From NCBI RefSeq assembly GCF_016811075.1, contig NZ_JAFBGL010000001.1, forward strand, positions 496,001-560,000: a DNA stretch of 64,000 nucleotides, written 5' to 3'. The position numbers and the translations under genes were made by a program. Origin of the DNA: Oceaniferula flava. GTDB taxonomy: Bacteria > Verrucomicrobiota > Verrucomicrobiia > Verrucomicrobiales > Akkermansiaceae. The notes beneath the pieces were generated by a model that was not told the origin of the DNA, did not search any database, and was given only the letters and a program-made list of their open reading frames with translations. Below are positions 7,395-15,491 of this stretch, piece after piece (within the stretch, counting starts at the first letter, position 1; each line of letters starts with the position of its first letter).

Positions 7395-10193
7395 TTAGCC
7401 GGCGGGAACAACGTCGGACGGGCGGGTGTCGGGTCGGGCTGCCTTCGGCAAAGCGGGGTGAGCGATGTCGGGGTTCAGGCTGCGGCGGAGATTTTCCAGG
7501 GCGCGGGTGCGGGAGCGGATGTCTTGCTCTTTCTGGATCATTCGCATGACCTTGAGCATGAACTCGAAATCTTTATCCTCGCTTTGCTGCTGGCCACCGC
7601 CGCCCTCACCGCCGCCGCCGGCACCACCTTGGTCACCCTCGAGCTGTTTGGCCCACTTTCTGAGCTGCTCGGCCCATTGTTTCGATTGGGTAATGGCGGC
7701 GAAAGAAAGGTTGGCGGAAACGCGGGAGGAGAGGATTTCCATCGCCTCGTCGATGCGGGAGTTCTTCATGGCTTCCACCAATTGCTTGTGCTCCTCTTTT
7801 TGGGTGCGGGCGTAGTAGTGGGCGAGATCCTCCTGGATCCAGCGCACGTCCGAAGCGGTCTGGCGCTGCTGATCGGAGGCTCCTTTGATGGTGCGCTGCT
7901 CCACAGGATCGAGCTCTTCGAACGAGCTGCCGATGACCTTGTCGATGGCATCGATGAAGGCGGAGGCGATACCGTCCTGCTCGTTGGCGGCCCTTTTGAG
8001 TCGATTGACAAAGGTGCTGGCCTCAAAGTTCTGGTTGGCCTCATTGGCGTCCTTGAGTGCCTGCTTCATCTTCTCGAGAGCCTTTTTCTGCTCCTCGACG
8101 GCCTTTTTCATGTCCTCCTTGGATTTCTCCTCGGTGTTGCGCTGGCTTTGGGCGTCTTGGAGTTTTTTCTCCACCTTGGGCAGATCCTCCTGGGAAAGTT
8201 CACGCATCGACTGCAGTGCCTTGGACATCTTTTTCAGCGCGTCCTTATCGATCTCGCCATTGCGCACCGCGTCTTTGAACAGCTCCTCCATTTTCTTGGT
8301 GAGTTCCTGCATGCGTTCCTTGTTGGCTCGCTCTGCGTCCTGCTGCTTCTGCAGTTTTTTCAAGTTCTCCTCGGACTGCAGGTCCTTGCCGTCCTTGCGC
8401 TCGAGGCGCTGGTTTTCATCGTTGAGGTTCTGCTCCTTGCGGGCGATGTCTTCGAGCTCGCCGATGGCGCGGTCGAACTCATTTTTCAGCACCTGCGCAT
8501 GTTCGTCACGGGTGAGAATGTAGAGCACGACTGGCTCGGAGTAAACCCGACCCCGTCCCGGTTTATAATCCTCGGTCCACGATCTCAGGGTCAGCTTCTG
8601 TGGGGCGATTTCGAGGTTGGCCGGGGAGAAGGCAAAGGGCTGGCTGATGGTGGTGCGGGAGGGAGAGCCTTGTTCCAGAGTCAGCTCGCCCTTGGCCGGC
8701 GTGCCACCGGTGGGCTTGGTGAACTCTCCCTGCCAGGAGATGCCGCAGGCTTTCAGACCGTAGTCGTCCTCGGCGAGCACTTCAAAATCGATGGTTTCCT
8801 CGGCCAGCATGATGTGCTGGCGCTCGATCCCCTGAATGTAGGTCGACGGCAACTGGTCCTGAGCCGTCTCCAGGCGCAGTTTTACCGGCTTGTCGGCCTT
8901 CAATCCATAAATATCGGTCCACTGCATGGGGATGACCAGCGACCGGCGGCCCATGGTGATGGGGGCGGTGGTCATCTGGCGGCTGTTGAGTTTCAGCGCA
9001 ATATCACGGGGTGGAATTTCTTTTTCCACTTCCACAATGGCGTCATTCTTGGGCTCGGTGGATGGTGGGGTCGGATGAGCTCCGCCAAATGGAGAACCGG
9101 CATCTGCCGCTCCAGCGTCAGGCTGGGGCAGTGATTCGGACGGCAGGGTGATGACCTGGGCACTGCCGGATGAAAGGGCCCGACTAGCCACCGCCTGGAT
9201 GGTCACCTCGCTGCCCTCGAGCACGGAGAGGAAGCCTGAGCGGAGGTCGGCGCTGATGTCCTCGCGTTCCAAGTAGGCCGGCAACTTCACTGCTGCGCGC
9301 AGGTTTTCAACGGCTGGACGGATGACGGGTTCGACCGGAAGGCTGGCGCGCGCGTCATCGGCCTCGATGTGGAGGTGGTCGGCTGCGCGTTGGGCGGGGA
9401 AAACGAAGGCGTATGCGCCATCCACCAACGAGGCCTCCACCCATTCTCCGTTGCCGTAGCGGGCGCGGGCGGTTTCAGGGCTGCGATTGGTGTCTGCGCT
9501 CAGTGGCACGCTGAGGGTGAAAGTTTCCCCGTAAGGAACGTGGTGGGGTGTGCTGATCCCGGAGAGGTCGAGCTGGGTGAAGGTGAAACGCTCCGTGTTG
9601 GCCAGCGGCATCAGCCAGCGCTTCAGCGCGTTGACACCTGCCTGTGGGGCGGTGATCAGTGCGGCGACCATGAGCAAGAAGAGCACCATGACCACAAGCG
9701 ACCACTTGCGGTGGCGGGCGGCAGGCAGGGCCTCCAAAAGATCTCGACCCGCGGCATCCGCGGCAACCGTGCGCATGGCAGCGGCGCGCAGGGCGGGGGA
9801 CAGGCTGTCTTTTCCTTCCACCTGATCCTGCAGTTCGACGGCACCGAGCAATCGATCGCCAAGTCTCGGATAGCGGCGGGCAATGAGCTTGGCCAGCTGG
9901 TTTTCACGACGGTGGCCGTAGACCCAGCGGCGAATCCAGTAGGGGGCGAAAAGGGCAAAAAGGGAAACGCCGACCAGTAAAATCACCAAACGCACCATGT
10001 TCGGCGTCTCGAACAGGCGATCGAGCCCAAACACCAGGAGGAAGGAGAAGAGCAGACCGAAAAAACCCGCCAGCACGGCCTCGGCAATCTTGATTTGCCA
10101 CAGCCGCTTTTTAAACCGCTCAAGCTGGTTTTGCAGTCCTTGCGGAATGGGTGCTTGGTGCGGTGGCTGCGATGAGGGTAATGGATCGGACAT
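7395..10193 (-). CDS. Large membrane-anchored coiled-coil protein (DUF4175-like)
   Basis: 932 aa. Two transmembrane segments lie near residues 37-57 and 66-88, and a third near 167-186 (VVMVLFLLMVAALI). They enclose a short cytoplasmic loop with ARRYPRLGDRLLGAVEL. A large beta-rich extracytoplasmic region (about 190-540) comes next. A long Lys/Glu/Gln-rich coiled coil (about 550-720) follows, and the C-terminal helical region contains a GGAGGGGEGGGG linker. The arrangement resembles DUF4175 / TIGR02302-type proteins, whose function is unknown. It is the first gene of the operon reading down to 1243. The similarity is recalled, not searched. The start ATG is at 10191-10193. A 558-codon open frame on the opposite strand is a GC-bias shadow. 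Confidence 0.88.
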   Translation of the reverse strand: MSDPLPSSQPPHQAPIPQGLQNQLERFKKRLWQIKIAEAVLAGFFGLLFSFLLVFGLDRLFETPNMVRLVILLVGVSLFALFAPYWIRRWVYGHRRENQLAKLIARRYPRLGDRLLGAVELQDQVEGKDSLSPALRAAAMRTVAADAAGRDLLEALPAARHRKWSLVVMVLFLLMVAALITAPQAGVNALKRWLMPLANTERFTFTQLDLSGISTPHHVPYGETFTLSVPLSADTNRSPETARARYGNGEWVEASLVDGAYAFVFPAQRAADHLHIEADDARASLPVEPVIRPAVENLRAAVKLPAYLEREDISADLRSGFLSVLEGSEVTIQAVASRALSSGSAQVITLPSESLPQPDAGAADAGSPFGGAHPTPPSTEPKNDAIVEVEKEIPPRDIALKLNSRQMTTAPITMGRRSLVIPMQWTDIYGLKADKPVKLRLETAQDQLPSTYIQGIERQHIMLAEETIDFEVLAEDDYGLKACGISWQGEFTKPTGGTPAKGELTLEQGSPSRTTISQPFAFSPANLEIAPQKLTLRSWTEDYKPGRGRVYSEPVVLYILTRDEHAQVLKNEFDRAIGELEDIARKEQNLNDENQRLERKDGKDLQSEENLKKLQKQQDAERANKERMQELTKKMEELFKDAVRNGEIDKDALKKMSKALQSMRELSQEDLPKVEKKLQDAQSQRNTEEKSKEDMKKAVEEQKKALEKMKQALKDANEANQNFEASTFVNRLKRAANEQDGIASAFIDAIDKVIGSSFEELDPVEQRTIKGASDQQRQTASDVRWIQEDLAHYYARTQKEEHKQLVEAMKNSRIDEAMEILSSRVSANLSFAAITQSKQWAEQLRKWAKQLEGDQGGAGGGGEGGGGQQQSEDKDFEFMLKVMRMIQKEQDIRSRTRALENLRRSLNPDIAHPALPKAARPDTRPSDVVPAG

Positions 10194-10601
10194 GATAGGA
10201 GGAGATGGCTGATTCTCGGACTTAAGCTATGGATACTGTGTGCGATGCGGTAGGTGGATGCAATGACTATTCACCGTGGGCCATGGAGTTGGATGACCCA
10301 AGGGCGGGCAGCCTCGGGGGAATTGACACAGCAGTCCTAGACGAGCTTTCCATGGTTTACGGTCTGTTCCCTACGGATATCTCATAAATGTAACGCCGTG
10401 GAGAGGGATTTTTTTGATAAAAGATGTCTTATTTCTCCGAGGGATGCAGCAGGGATGGTGCCAATCTGGAATCGGGAGGAGCAGAGGGGGGAATGGGTGG
10501 GGCGGTATATGGGCTTGCATATTATGGTGTCTCGACTATGCCGTGGCTGACTTTTGCGTGATTTGAAAACAGAGCCTGCATGGCGTGAGGAAGACCTCGG
10601 A
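10194..10601. other. Divergent intergenic region upstream of the envelope operon
   Basis: About 400 bp between two divergent genes, so promoters for both should be here. I saw no confident -35/-10 pair. A TTGACA at about 10323 on the plus strand has no good -10 box 16-18 bp downstream. An AT-rich stretch lies near 10408-10436, and a TATTAT near 10519 could be a -10 element for the cystathionine synthase gene. No open frame on either strand looks coding, and no RNA structure was recognised. Confidence 0.4.
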
Positions 10602-12023
10602 ATGCCGCTGCCAAAGACGCAGCATGCATGTTCGGTGTGCCTGCCTACCTGGGACTCTGTTCTCGGCTACGAAGAAGGGCGCGAAAAAGTCATCCAAAAA
10701 CTCCGCAGCGGCTACCCACGTTTCTTCCGCCACCCGGCGATTGCGAGGCTGTTCAAAGAGGCCACCTTGGCGCTCACGGAAAATGGCTCGAAGGCGGTGG
10801 TATTTCCCAACAAGGATACTGCGCAGCGGGCGCAACGCTTTGTGGAAAAACGGTCCGGATCCGCCTCCCGCATTGTCAGCTACGAGGGACTCCAGGCCCT
10901 GGTAGTCTCGGAGGCCGACTTTTCCGTGGCGATGGAATACTGGCGATACACCGGAGAAATCGTCAGTAGCCGACAAGCCGAGCGCATTCTACAGGGCAGG
11001 ACGCCCTCTGAGTTCAATCCGAAAAAGCTGCTCCGCAAGCTGGCGGGTCATGCCAAGTGCTCGGACAAACATATTTATCTCTACGAAAACGGCATGGCGG
11101 CACTCTTCGGGGTGTATCGCCTGATCAGCCAGCTGCGCCCCGGTAAGAAATCGCTGCAATTGGAATTTCCTTACGTCGATGCCATGCGGGTGCAAAAGCA
11201 CTTCGGCAATGGCGTGGTCTTCCTGAACGAAGCGGAAGGCGAATCCTTCGAGCAAGCGCTGCGGCGCATCAGCAAGGGCGAGTTTTCAGCGGTCTTCTGC
11301 GAGGCTCCGAGCAATCCGCTGCTGCGCACCGTGGATCTCGAGACCGTGTCCTCGGCCTGTCGCGAGGGCGGGGTGCCGTTAATTGTCGATGACACCATCT
11401 GCTCGGCAATCAATATCGATGTCTCCCGCTACGCCGACGTGGTCCTTTCCAGCCTGACCAAATGGGTCTCGGGCCGGGGCGATGTCATGGCCGGCCAGGT
11501 GCGGGTCTGTCCTCGCTCGCCATTTGCCTCTGATCTGCTGGAGTTCCTGGAAACCGATTGCCCCGGGCACTCGCGACTGTTTGCCTCGGACGCCCGCGTG
11601 CTGGCACGCAATGTCAACAGCTTCGCTCGACGCATGCGCGAGTGCAATCGGAACGGAGAAGCGGTCGCCGATTTCCTCCTCGCGCATCCGGCGGTGGAGA
11701 AAGTGTGGTATCCCAAGTTCACCACGCCCGAGCTGTATCAGGCGGTGAAGCGTGATGATGGCGGCTACGGCGGCTTGATTTCCTTTGTGCTCAAGAACCG
11801 CAAGAAGTCGCCCAGAGTTTTTGATGCCCTGCAGCTCTCCAAGGGGCCGAGTCTGGGCACCGATTTCAGCCTGGCCTGTCCTTATACCTTACTGGCTCAC
11901 TATGATGAGCTGGAATGGGCCGAAGGCTGTGGTCTCGACCGCAATTTGATCCGTCTCTCGGTGGGGCGCGAGGAGCAGGAAAGTCTGATCGAAGTGATTG
12001 GCAAGGCTCTTGAAGAGGCCTGA
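10602..12023 (+). CDS. Cystathionine gamma-synthase-like PLP enzyme, fungal STR2/Met-7 type
   Basis: 473 aa PLP-dependent enzyme of the Cys/Met metabolism family. It would join an activated homoserine to cysteine (transsulfuration towards methionine) in the cytoplasm. The schiff-base lysine is in SSLTKWVSGRGDVMAG (about K287), and the PLP-ring aspartate is in IVDDTICS (about residue 263). The N-terminal block HACSVCLPTWDSVLGYEEG and the GYPRFFRHPAIARLF segment are features I associate with fungal cystathionine gamma-synthases, which carry about 100 residues before the usual bacterial MetB start. ATG 10602 keeps that whole block; an in-frame TTG at 10554 is the alternative. Exact substrate is not deducible. 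Confidence 0.85.
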   Translation: MPLPKTQHACSVCLPTWDSVLGYEEGREKVIQKLRSGYPRFFRHPAIARLFKEATLALTENGSKAVVFPNKDTAQRAQRFVEKRSGSASRIVSYEGLQALVVSEADFSVAMEYWRYTGEIVSSRQAERILQGRTPSEFNPKKLLRKLAGHAKCSDKHIYLYENGMAALFGVYRLISQLRPGKKSLQLEFPYVDAMRVQKHFGNGVVFLNEAEGESFEQALRRISKGEFSAVFCEAPSNPLLRTVDLETVSSACREGGVPLIVDDTICSAINIDVSRYADVVLSSLTKWVSGRGDVMAGQVRVCPRSPFASDLLEFLETDCPGHSRLFASDARVLARNVNSFARRMRECNRNGEAVADFLLAHPAVEKVWYPKFTTPELYQAVKRDDGGYGGLISFVLKNRKKSPRVFDALQLSKGPSLGTDFSLACPYTLLAHYDELEWAEGCGLDRNLIRLSVGREEQESLIEVIGKALEEA

Positions 12024-12065
12024 TTTGCATAAAATGCACCCCGTGCTGCAAAATCAAACCATCTC

Positions 12066-12101
12066 AAGGGGAATTTTTTCCCCAAAGGGGTAACTTTTTT
12101 T
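12066..12101 (+). terminator. Probable terminator after the cystathionine synthase gene, with two competing hairpins
   Basis: A GGGGAA-tttt-TTCCCC hairpin (12068-12083) shares its right arm with CCCC-aaa-GGGG (12080-12090). The second is followed by TAAC and seven Ts (12095-12101). Only one can form at a time. The stop codon of the preceding gene is about 45 bp upstream, which suits an intrinsic terminator. The stems are short, so efficiency is uncertain. Confidence 0.5.
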
Positions 12102-12417
12102 CACCTCGTCGATCGCTCGCAAAGCCTTATAGATCAAGGCTTGCGGCTTCTTAGTATCCTTAGCATGTTTATAAACATTGTATTTAGCCCTTGCGCCAGC
12201 AGGCTTTGAGCTATATTTCACTCATGTCGCTGTGACATCAGATGAGATGATCCTTACTTCATTGAAAAGGGGGTTGATTTCAACTGATGGACATAGTCAA
12301 AATCGTGAGTTTGTGGCTAAAATGTCAATTTTTGCCAAACGCACCCCCAAAAACGCGACAAAGCGTTGAAACCACCCAGTATCAAGCAGCCTAATATAAA
12401 CCATTACCCATATTAAC
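12102..12417. other. AT-rich intergenic region
   Basis: About 315 bp, clearly more AT-rich than its surroundings. One plus-strand open frame (63 codons from 12178) begins with TTG, and its translation resembles nothing. I do not consider it a gene. The last 30 bases before 12418 contain TAATATAAAC, which could include a -10 box, but no matching -35 was found at proper spacing. The region presumably carries the promoter for the small protein at 12418. Confidence 0.4.
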
Positions 12418-12645
12418 ATGGCTAGAAATAAGACCAAATTAGCACTTCGAGTGAACGATGATAATCCGAACCATCACCTGTGGAATAACCGCGGCGTTTG
12501 GTGGTGTCACTTGACCGTTCATAAAAACGACGCCACCTCCGAGCGTTTGAGATTTTCCCTCAAGACCCGCGACCTCGAGAGTGCGCGTGACCGTCGCGAT
12601 CGCATTCTTCGCGACATTGCTGAGCACTACGAAGTGGCGGCATAA
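12418..12645 (+). CDS. Small basic protein resembling the N-terminal arm domain of a tyrosine recombinase
   Basis: 75 aa. The sequence has the look of the N-terminal DNA-binding (arm-type) domain of phage integrases: NRGVWWCHLTVHKN forms a three-strand sheet, then RLRFSLKTRDLESARDRRDRIL matches the common 'SLgTkdlkeArkrrd' helix. No catalytic R..HxxR..Y domain follows; the next frame is a helicase. It could be a free-standing DNA-binding protein derived from an integrase, or a remnant. Codons and the length of the open frame look normal, and a hairpin follows its stop. The start is ATG 12418; no Shine-Dalgarno is visible. The similarity is from pattern recognition only. Confidence 0.65.
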   Translation: MARNKTKLALRVNDDNPNHHLWNNRGVWWCHLTVHKNDATSERLRFSLKTRDLESARDRRDRILRDIAEHYEVAA

Positions 12646-12664
12646 ACCTTCTTTTTTTTCAAGT

Positions 12665-12702
12665 AAGCGGCAATATTGGGCAGAATCCCGATATTGCCGC
12701 TT
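12665..12702 (+). terminator. Long stem-loop between the arm-domain gene and the helicase gene
   Basis: Arms AAGCGGCAATAT (12665-12676) and ATATTGCCGCTT (12691-12702) are perfectly complementary, and inner GGG/CCC pairs extend the stem to about 16 bp around a 6-nt loop. A run of eight Ts lies before the stem on the plus strand, not after it, so it is not a textbook intrinsic terminator. It may act as a weak terminator, attenuator or RNA-stabilising element upstream of the helicase start at 12737. Confidence 0.5.
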
Positions 12703-12736
12703 CTCTTTATACACGGCTCCGCTAAATTCCAACGCC

Positions 12737-14746
12737 ATGGCGCGTGAATACCGGATAGCATCAGGCAAAAGTAAACCAGGCGGTTCAGGCATCGACTATG
12801 CCGCCGAACTCAACGAGCAACAGTATGCCGCCGTGGCATCCGCTCCTGGCCCAGCCCTTGTGATTGCTGGTGCCGGATCAGGCAAAACGCGCACCCTGAC
12901 CCACCGTGTTGCCTATTTATTGGATCAGGGTGTGGACCCTGGCAATATTCTGCTGCTGACCTTCACCAACAAAGCCGCTCGTGAGATGTTAGAGCGGGTG
13001 CAGCAACTGGTGCCCAGCGATATCAGCGCGCTTTGGAGCGGCACCTTCCACTCCATCGGAAACCGGATCTTGCGCCGACACGCCGACGAGTTAGGCTTCA
13101 CCAAGTCCTTCTCCATCCTCGATCGCGACGACCAGAAGTCGCTGATGACCGAGGTGGTGAAAAGCTGCAACATCGACACTGGTGGTCGACGTTTCCCCAA
13201 GGCTGATCTGTTGGCATCGATCTTCAGCCTGGCGGAAAACACCAGCGAAGACCTCAATGAAATCTTAGAAATCCGCTATCCCCACCTCGAAGAGTGGTCG
13301 GATGAAATCCACGAAGTTCAAAAGGGCTACCGGAAGAAAAAGAAGCAGACGAACTCGATGGATTTCGATGACCTGTTGATTCTGACCCTTAAGCTGCTTC
13401 AGGACGATGAGGATCTGCGCCATCTCTATCAGCGCAAATTCCGCCACGTGCTGGTGGACGAGTATCAAGATACTAACAAGGTGCAGTGTGATCTGATTGA
13501 TCTTCTGGTCGGTGAGAAGCAATACCTGATGGTGGTTGGCGACGATGCTCAGTCGATCTACTCCTGGCGTGGTGCCGACATGTCGAACATTCTCAGTTTC
13601 CAAGAGAAATACCTCGAGGCCCAAGTTTTCAAAATCGAGACCAACTATCGCTCCACCCCGGATGTGCTTGAGCTCTCGAATGCGGCGATCCGTCCTAACA
13701 AGCAGCAGTATGAAAAAGAACTGCGAGCCGTCCGCGAGCAGGGGATGACTCCTGCGCTGGTGCCCTTGGACGATCCGTCGATTCAGGCGGAATTCATCGG
13801 CGAGCGTATTGATGAACTGATCGGCGAGGGTGTCGAGCCGGAAGAAATCGCGGTGTTGTATCGGGCGCATTACCACAGCATGGAAATCCAGATGGAGTTG
13901 ACCCGACGTCAGCTACCGTTCCAGATCACCAGTGGCTTGCGTTTCTTCGAGCAGGCGCACATCAAGGACGTCTCGGCGATGATTCGTTTTGTGGTCAATA
14001 GTCGCGACGAAGTGAGCTTCAAGCGCATGGCTCTGCTGCTCCCGGGGATCGGGGCGAAGACCGCCGACAACTTATGGACGGCGTGGACCAACTCCGCCGC
14101 CGGACGCAGCGTCGAGGTTCCGAAGTCGTTTTCCGAAACCTTGCTGAGCTTCAAAGTGCCGGCGAAGGCGAAGGACACCTGGCAGCAACTCTGTCACACC
14201 CTCGACGAACTGGCGCCCGATGGAAAATTCGAGCGACCGTCGAACATGATCTTCAGCATCCTCGAGGGCGTCTATCAGGAATACATGAGTGTCAGCTTCG
14301 ACAACCACGAGCACCGGCGCAACGACATCGAACAGCTGATGCAGTATGGTGAAAGCTACGAAGATGTGCTCGAATTTCTCGCCCAACTTTCGCTTATGTC
14401 CTCGGTGGACGGTGATCCTAACAATAAGGAGAAAAAAGACGAAGGGGTGATGCTTTCCTCCATCCACCAGGCGAAAGGTCTGGAGTGGAAGGTGGTCTTC
14501 CTGGTCTGGCTGGCTGACGGCATGTTCCCGAACGGGCGCGTGCTGGAGTCCGATGATGAGGAGATGTTAGAGGAGGAAAGGCGACTGTTTTACGTCGCGG
14601 TCACTCGAGCCAAGGACCAGCTCTATCTGACCTATCCGATGACCAATCCGAAGAGCTACACTGGCGATTACATGACCCGGCCGTCGCGTTTCCTCGATGC
14701 CATTCCCACGGAGCTGACCGAGGAGTGGAAGGTGTCAGCGTGGTGA
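12737..14746 (+). CDS. Superfamily 1A DNA helicase, UvrD/PcrA/Rep type
   Basis: 669 aa ATP-dependent 3'-5' DNA helicase for repair or replication restart. Motif I (Walker A) AGAGSGKT is at residues 44-51, motif II DEYQD at about 241-245, motif III GDDAQSIYSWRG at about 269, motif V IHQAKGLEWKVVFL at about 575, and motif VI VAVTRAKDQLYL at about 620. The order of Q motif (LNEQQYAAV) and these motifs is complete, so the enzyme looks intact. The start chosen is ATG 12737, just before MAREYRIASGKS; an extension to 12581 would run over the small gene and the stem-loop. It is somewhat shorter than Gram-negative UvrD (about 720 aa) and close to Rep, so I do not assign a symbol. Confidence 0.93.
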   Translation: MAREYRIASGKSKPGGSGIDYAAELNEQQYAAVASAPGPALVIAGAGSGKTRTLTHRVAYLLDQGVDPGNILLLTFTNKAAREMLERVQQLVPSDISALWSGTFHSIGNRILRRHADELGFTKSFSILDRDDQKSLMTEVVKSCNIDTGGRRFPKADLLASIFSLAENTSEDLNEILEIRYPHLEEWSDEIHEVQKGYRKKKKQTNSMDFDDLLILTLKLLQDDEDLRHLYQRKFRHVLVDEYQDTNKVQCDLIDLLVGEKQYLMVVGDDAQSIYSWRGADMSNILSFQEKYLEAQVFKIETNYRSTPDVLELSNAAIRPNKQQYEKELRAVREQGMTPALVPLDDPSIQAEFIGERIDELIGEGVEPEEIAVLYRAHYHSMEIQMELTRRQLPFQITSGLRFFEQAHIKDVSAMIRFVVNSRDEVSFKRMALLLPGIGAKTADNLWTAWTNSAAGRSVEVPKSFSETLLSFKVPAKAKDTWQQLCHTLDELAPDGKFERPSNMIFSILEGVYQEYMSVSFDNHEHRRNDIEQLMQYGESYEDVLEFLAQLSLMSSVDGDPNNKEKKDEGVMLSSIHQAKGLEWKVVFLVWLADGMFPNGRVLESDDEEMLEEERRLFYVAVTRAKDQLYLTYPMTNPKSYTGDYMTRPSRFLDAIPTELTEEWKVSAW

Positions 14747-14808
14747 TGCCGTGAGCAAGGTGGCCCACACCTTTTCAGGCTAATGTGGTCGGCTCAGTCG
14801 TCGCCGAA

Positions 14809-15366
14809 TCAATCGATGATCTCGACACTGCCGAACACGTGGTCTCTGATGAGCTGGGTGGCTGCGGCGGTGGATTCGCCACGACTGATGATCTGGATCT
14901 GCCAGAGCTCCATGCCGCGGATGAAGATCAGCACGTGGTGGTTGAAGCTTTGGCCGTCTTTCTGATAGGTGAATGCGAGCTGGCGGGCTGGCAGTCCGGA
15001 GGCGGTGGCGGGCTCCTTGGTGCTGACGAAGGATGTGATGCCTGGCAGTGAGCGGATCTGGGTGATGGTGCCGTTTGCCGAATCGTCCAGGTCGATTTCG
15101 GCGGTGGTGTAGGTGCTGTGGATGATGCTGAGCTGTGTCGCGCCACTGACCACCTTGTAATTTTCAAACTTGGCCACCAGCGACTTCAGTCCCTCCGGCA
15201 GACGGATGTCGCCAATCACCGGCTTGTCGGGCAGTTCGAGGCTGAGTCCGGCGACTTCATACACGGTTAAGTGATTGTTGCTGGTGCTGTTAGTTTCTTT
15301 GTCTTTGCAGGAAACGAGACTGAGTAGTCCGAGAGCAATCGTGATGAGTAGAAGGTGTGTTTTCAT
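14809..15366 (-). CDS. Small lipoprotein of unknown function
   Basis: 185 aa. A lipoprotein signal peptide is evident (MKTHLLLITIALGLLSLVSC, lipobox LVSC), giving a lipidated Cys at about residue 20. The mature domain starts with a Ser/Thr/Asn-rich linker. It then forms a compact alpha/beta domain with LSLELPDKPVIGD near the start and QIQIISRGESTAAATQLIRDHVFGSV at the end. This resembles small periplasmic domains with a final helix, but I do not recognise the family. It lies downstream of the terminator that closes the metal-efflux operon, so it is probably a separate unit. The start ATG 15364-15366 is set by the signal peptide. Confidence 0.78.
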   Translation of the reverse strand: MKTHLLLITIALGLLSLVSCKDKETNSTSNNHLTVYEVAGLSLELPDKPVIGDIRLPEGLKSLVAKFENYKVVSGATQLSIIHSTYTTAEIDLDDSANGTITQIRSLPGITSFVSTKEPATASGLPARQLAFTYQKDGQSFNHHVLIFIRGMELWQIQIISRGESTAAATQLIRDHVFGSVEIID

Positions 15367-15432
15367 GTGTGTTGATGAAGAACTTAAAGGCTCCATGAGA
15401 AGGAGTCCAGAGGAAGTCGGCGGCAGGATTCA

Positions 15433-15464
15433 CAAAAAAATCCCCCTGTCCGAAGACGGGGGGA
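15433..15464 (-). terminator. Intrinsic terminator of the metal-efflux operon
   Basis: Read on the minus strand, a GC-rich stem (CCCCCGTC pairing with GAC-A-GGGGG) is capped by a TTCG tetraloop and followed by seven Ts and GTG. It lies about 30 bp after the stop of the His-rich lipoprotein gene. This is a strong Rho-independent terminator. Confidence 0.88.
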
Positions 15465-15491
15465 TGGTTGAATACGAGAGCCTAAGGGCGT

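Noticed and set aside
7458-9134. 558-codon plus-strand frame rich in Leu
   Set aside because: Antisense to the coiled-coil part of the large membrane protein; the Lys/Glu-rich sense strand produces Leu/Phe-rich antisense text.
12178-12369. 63-codon frame in the AT-rich region before the arm-domain gene
   Set aside because: TTG start, no family resemblance, no ribosome site.
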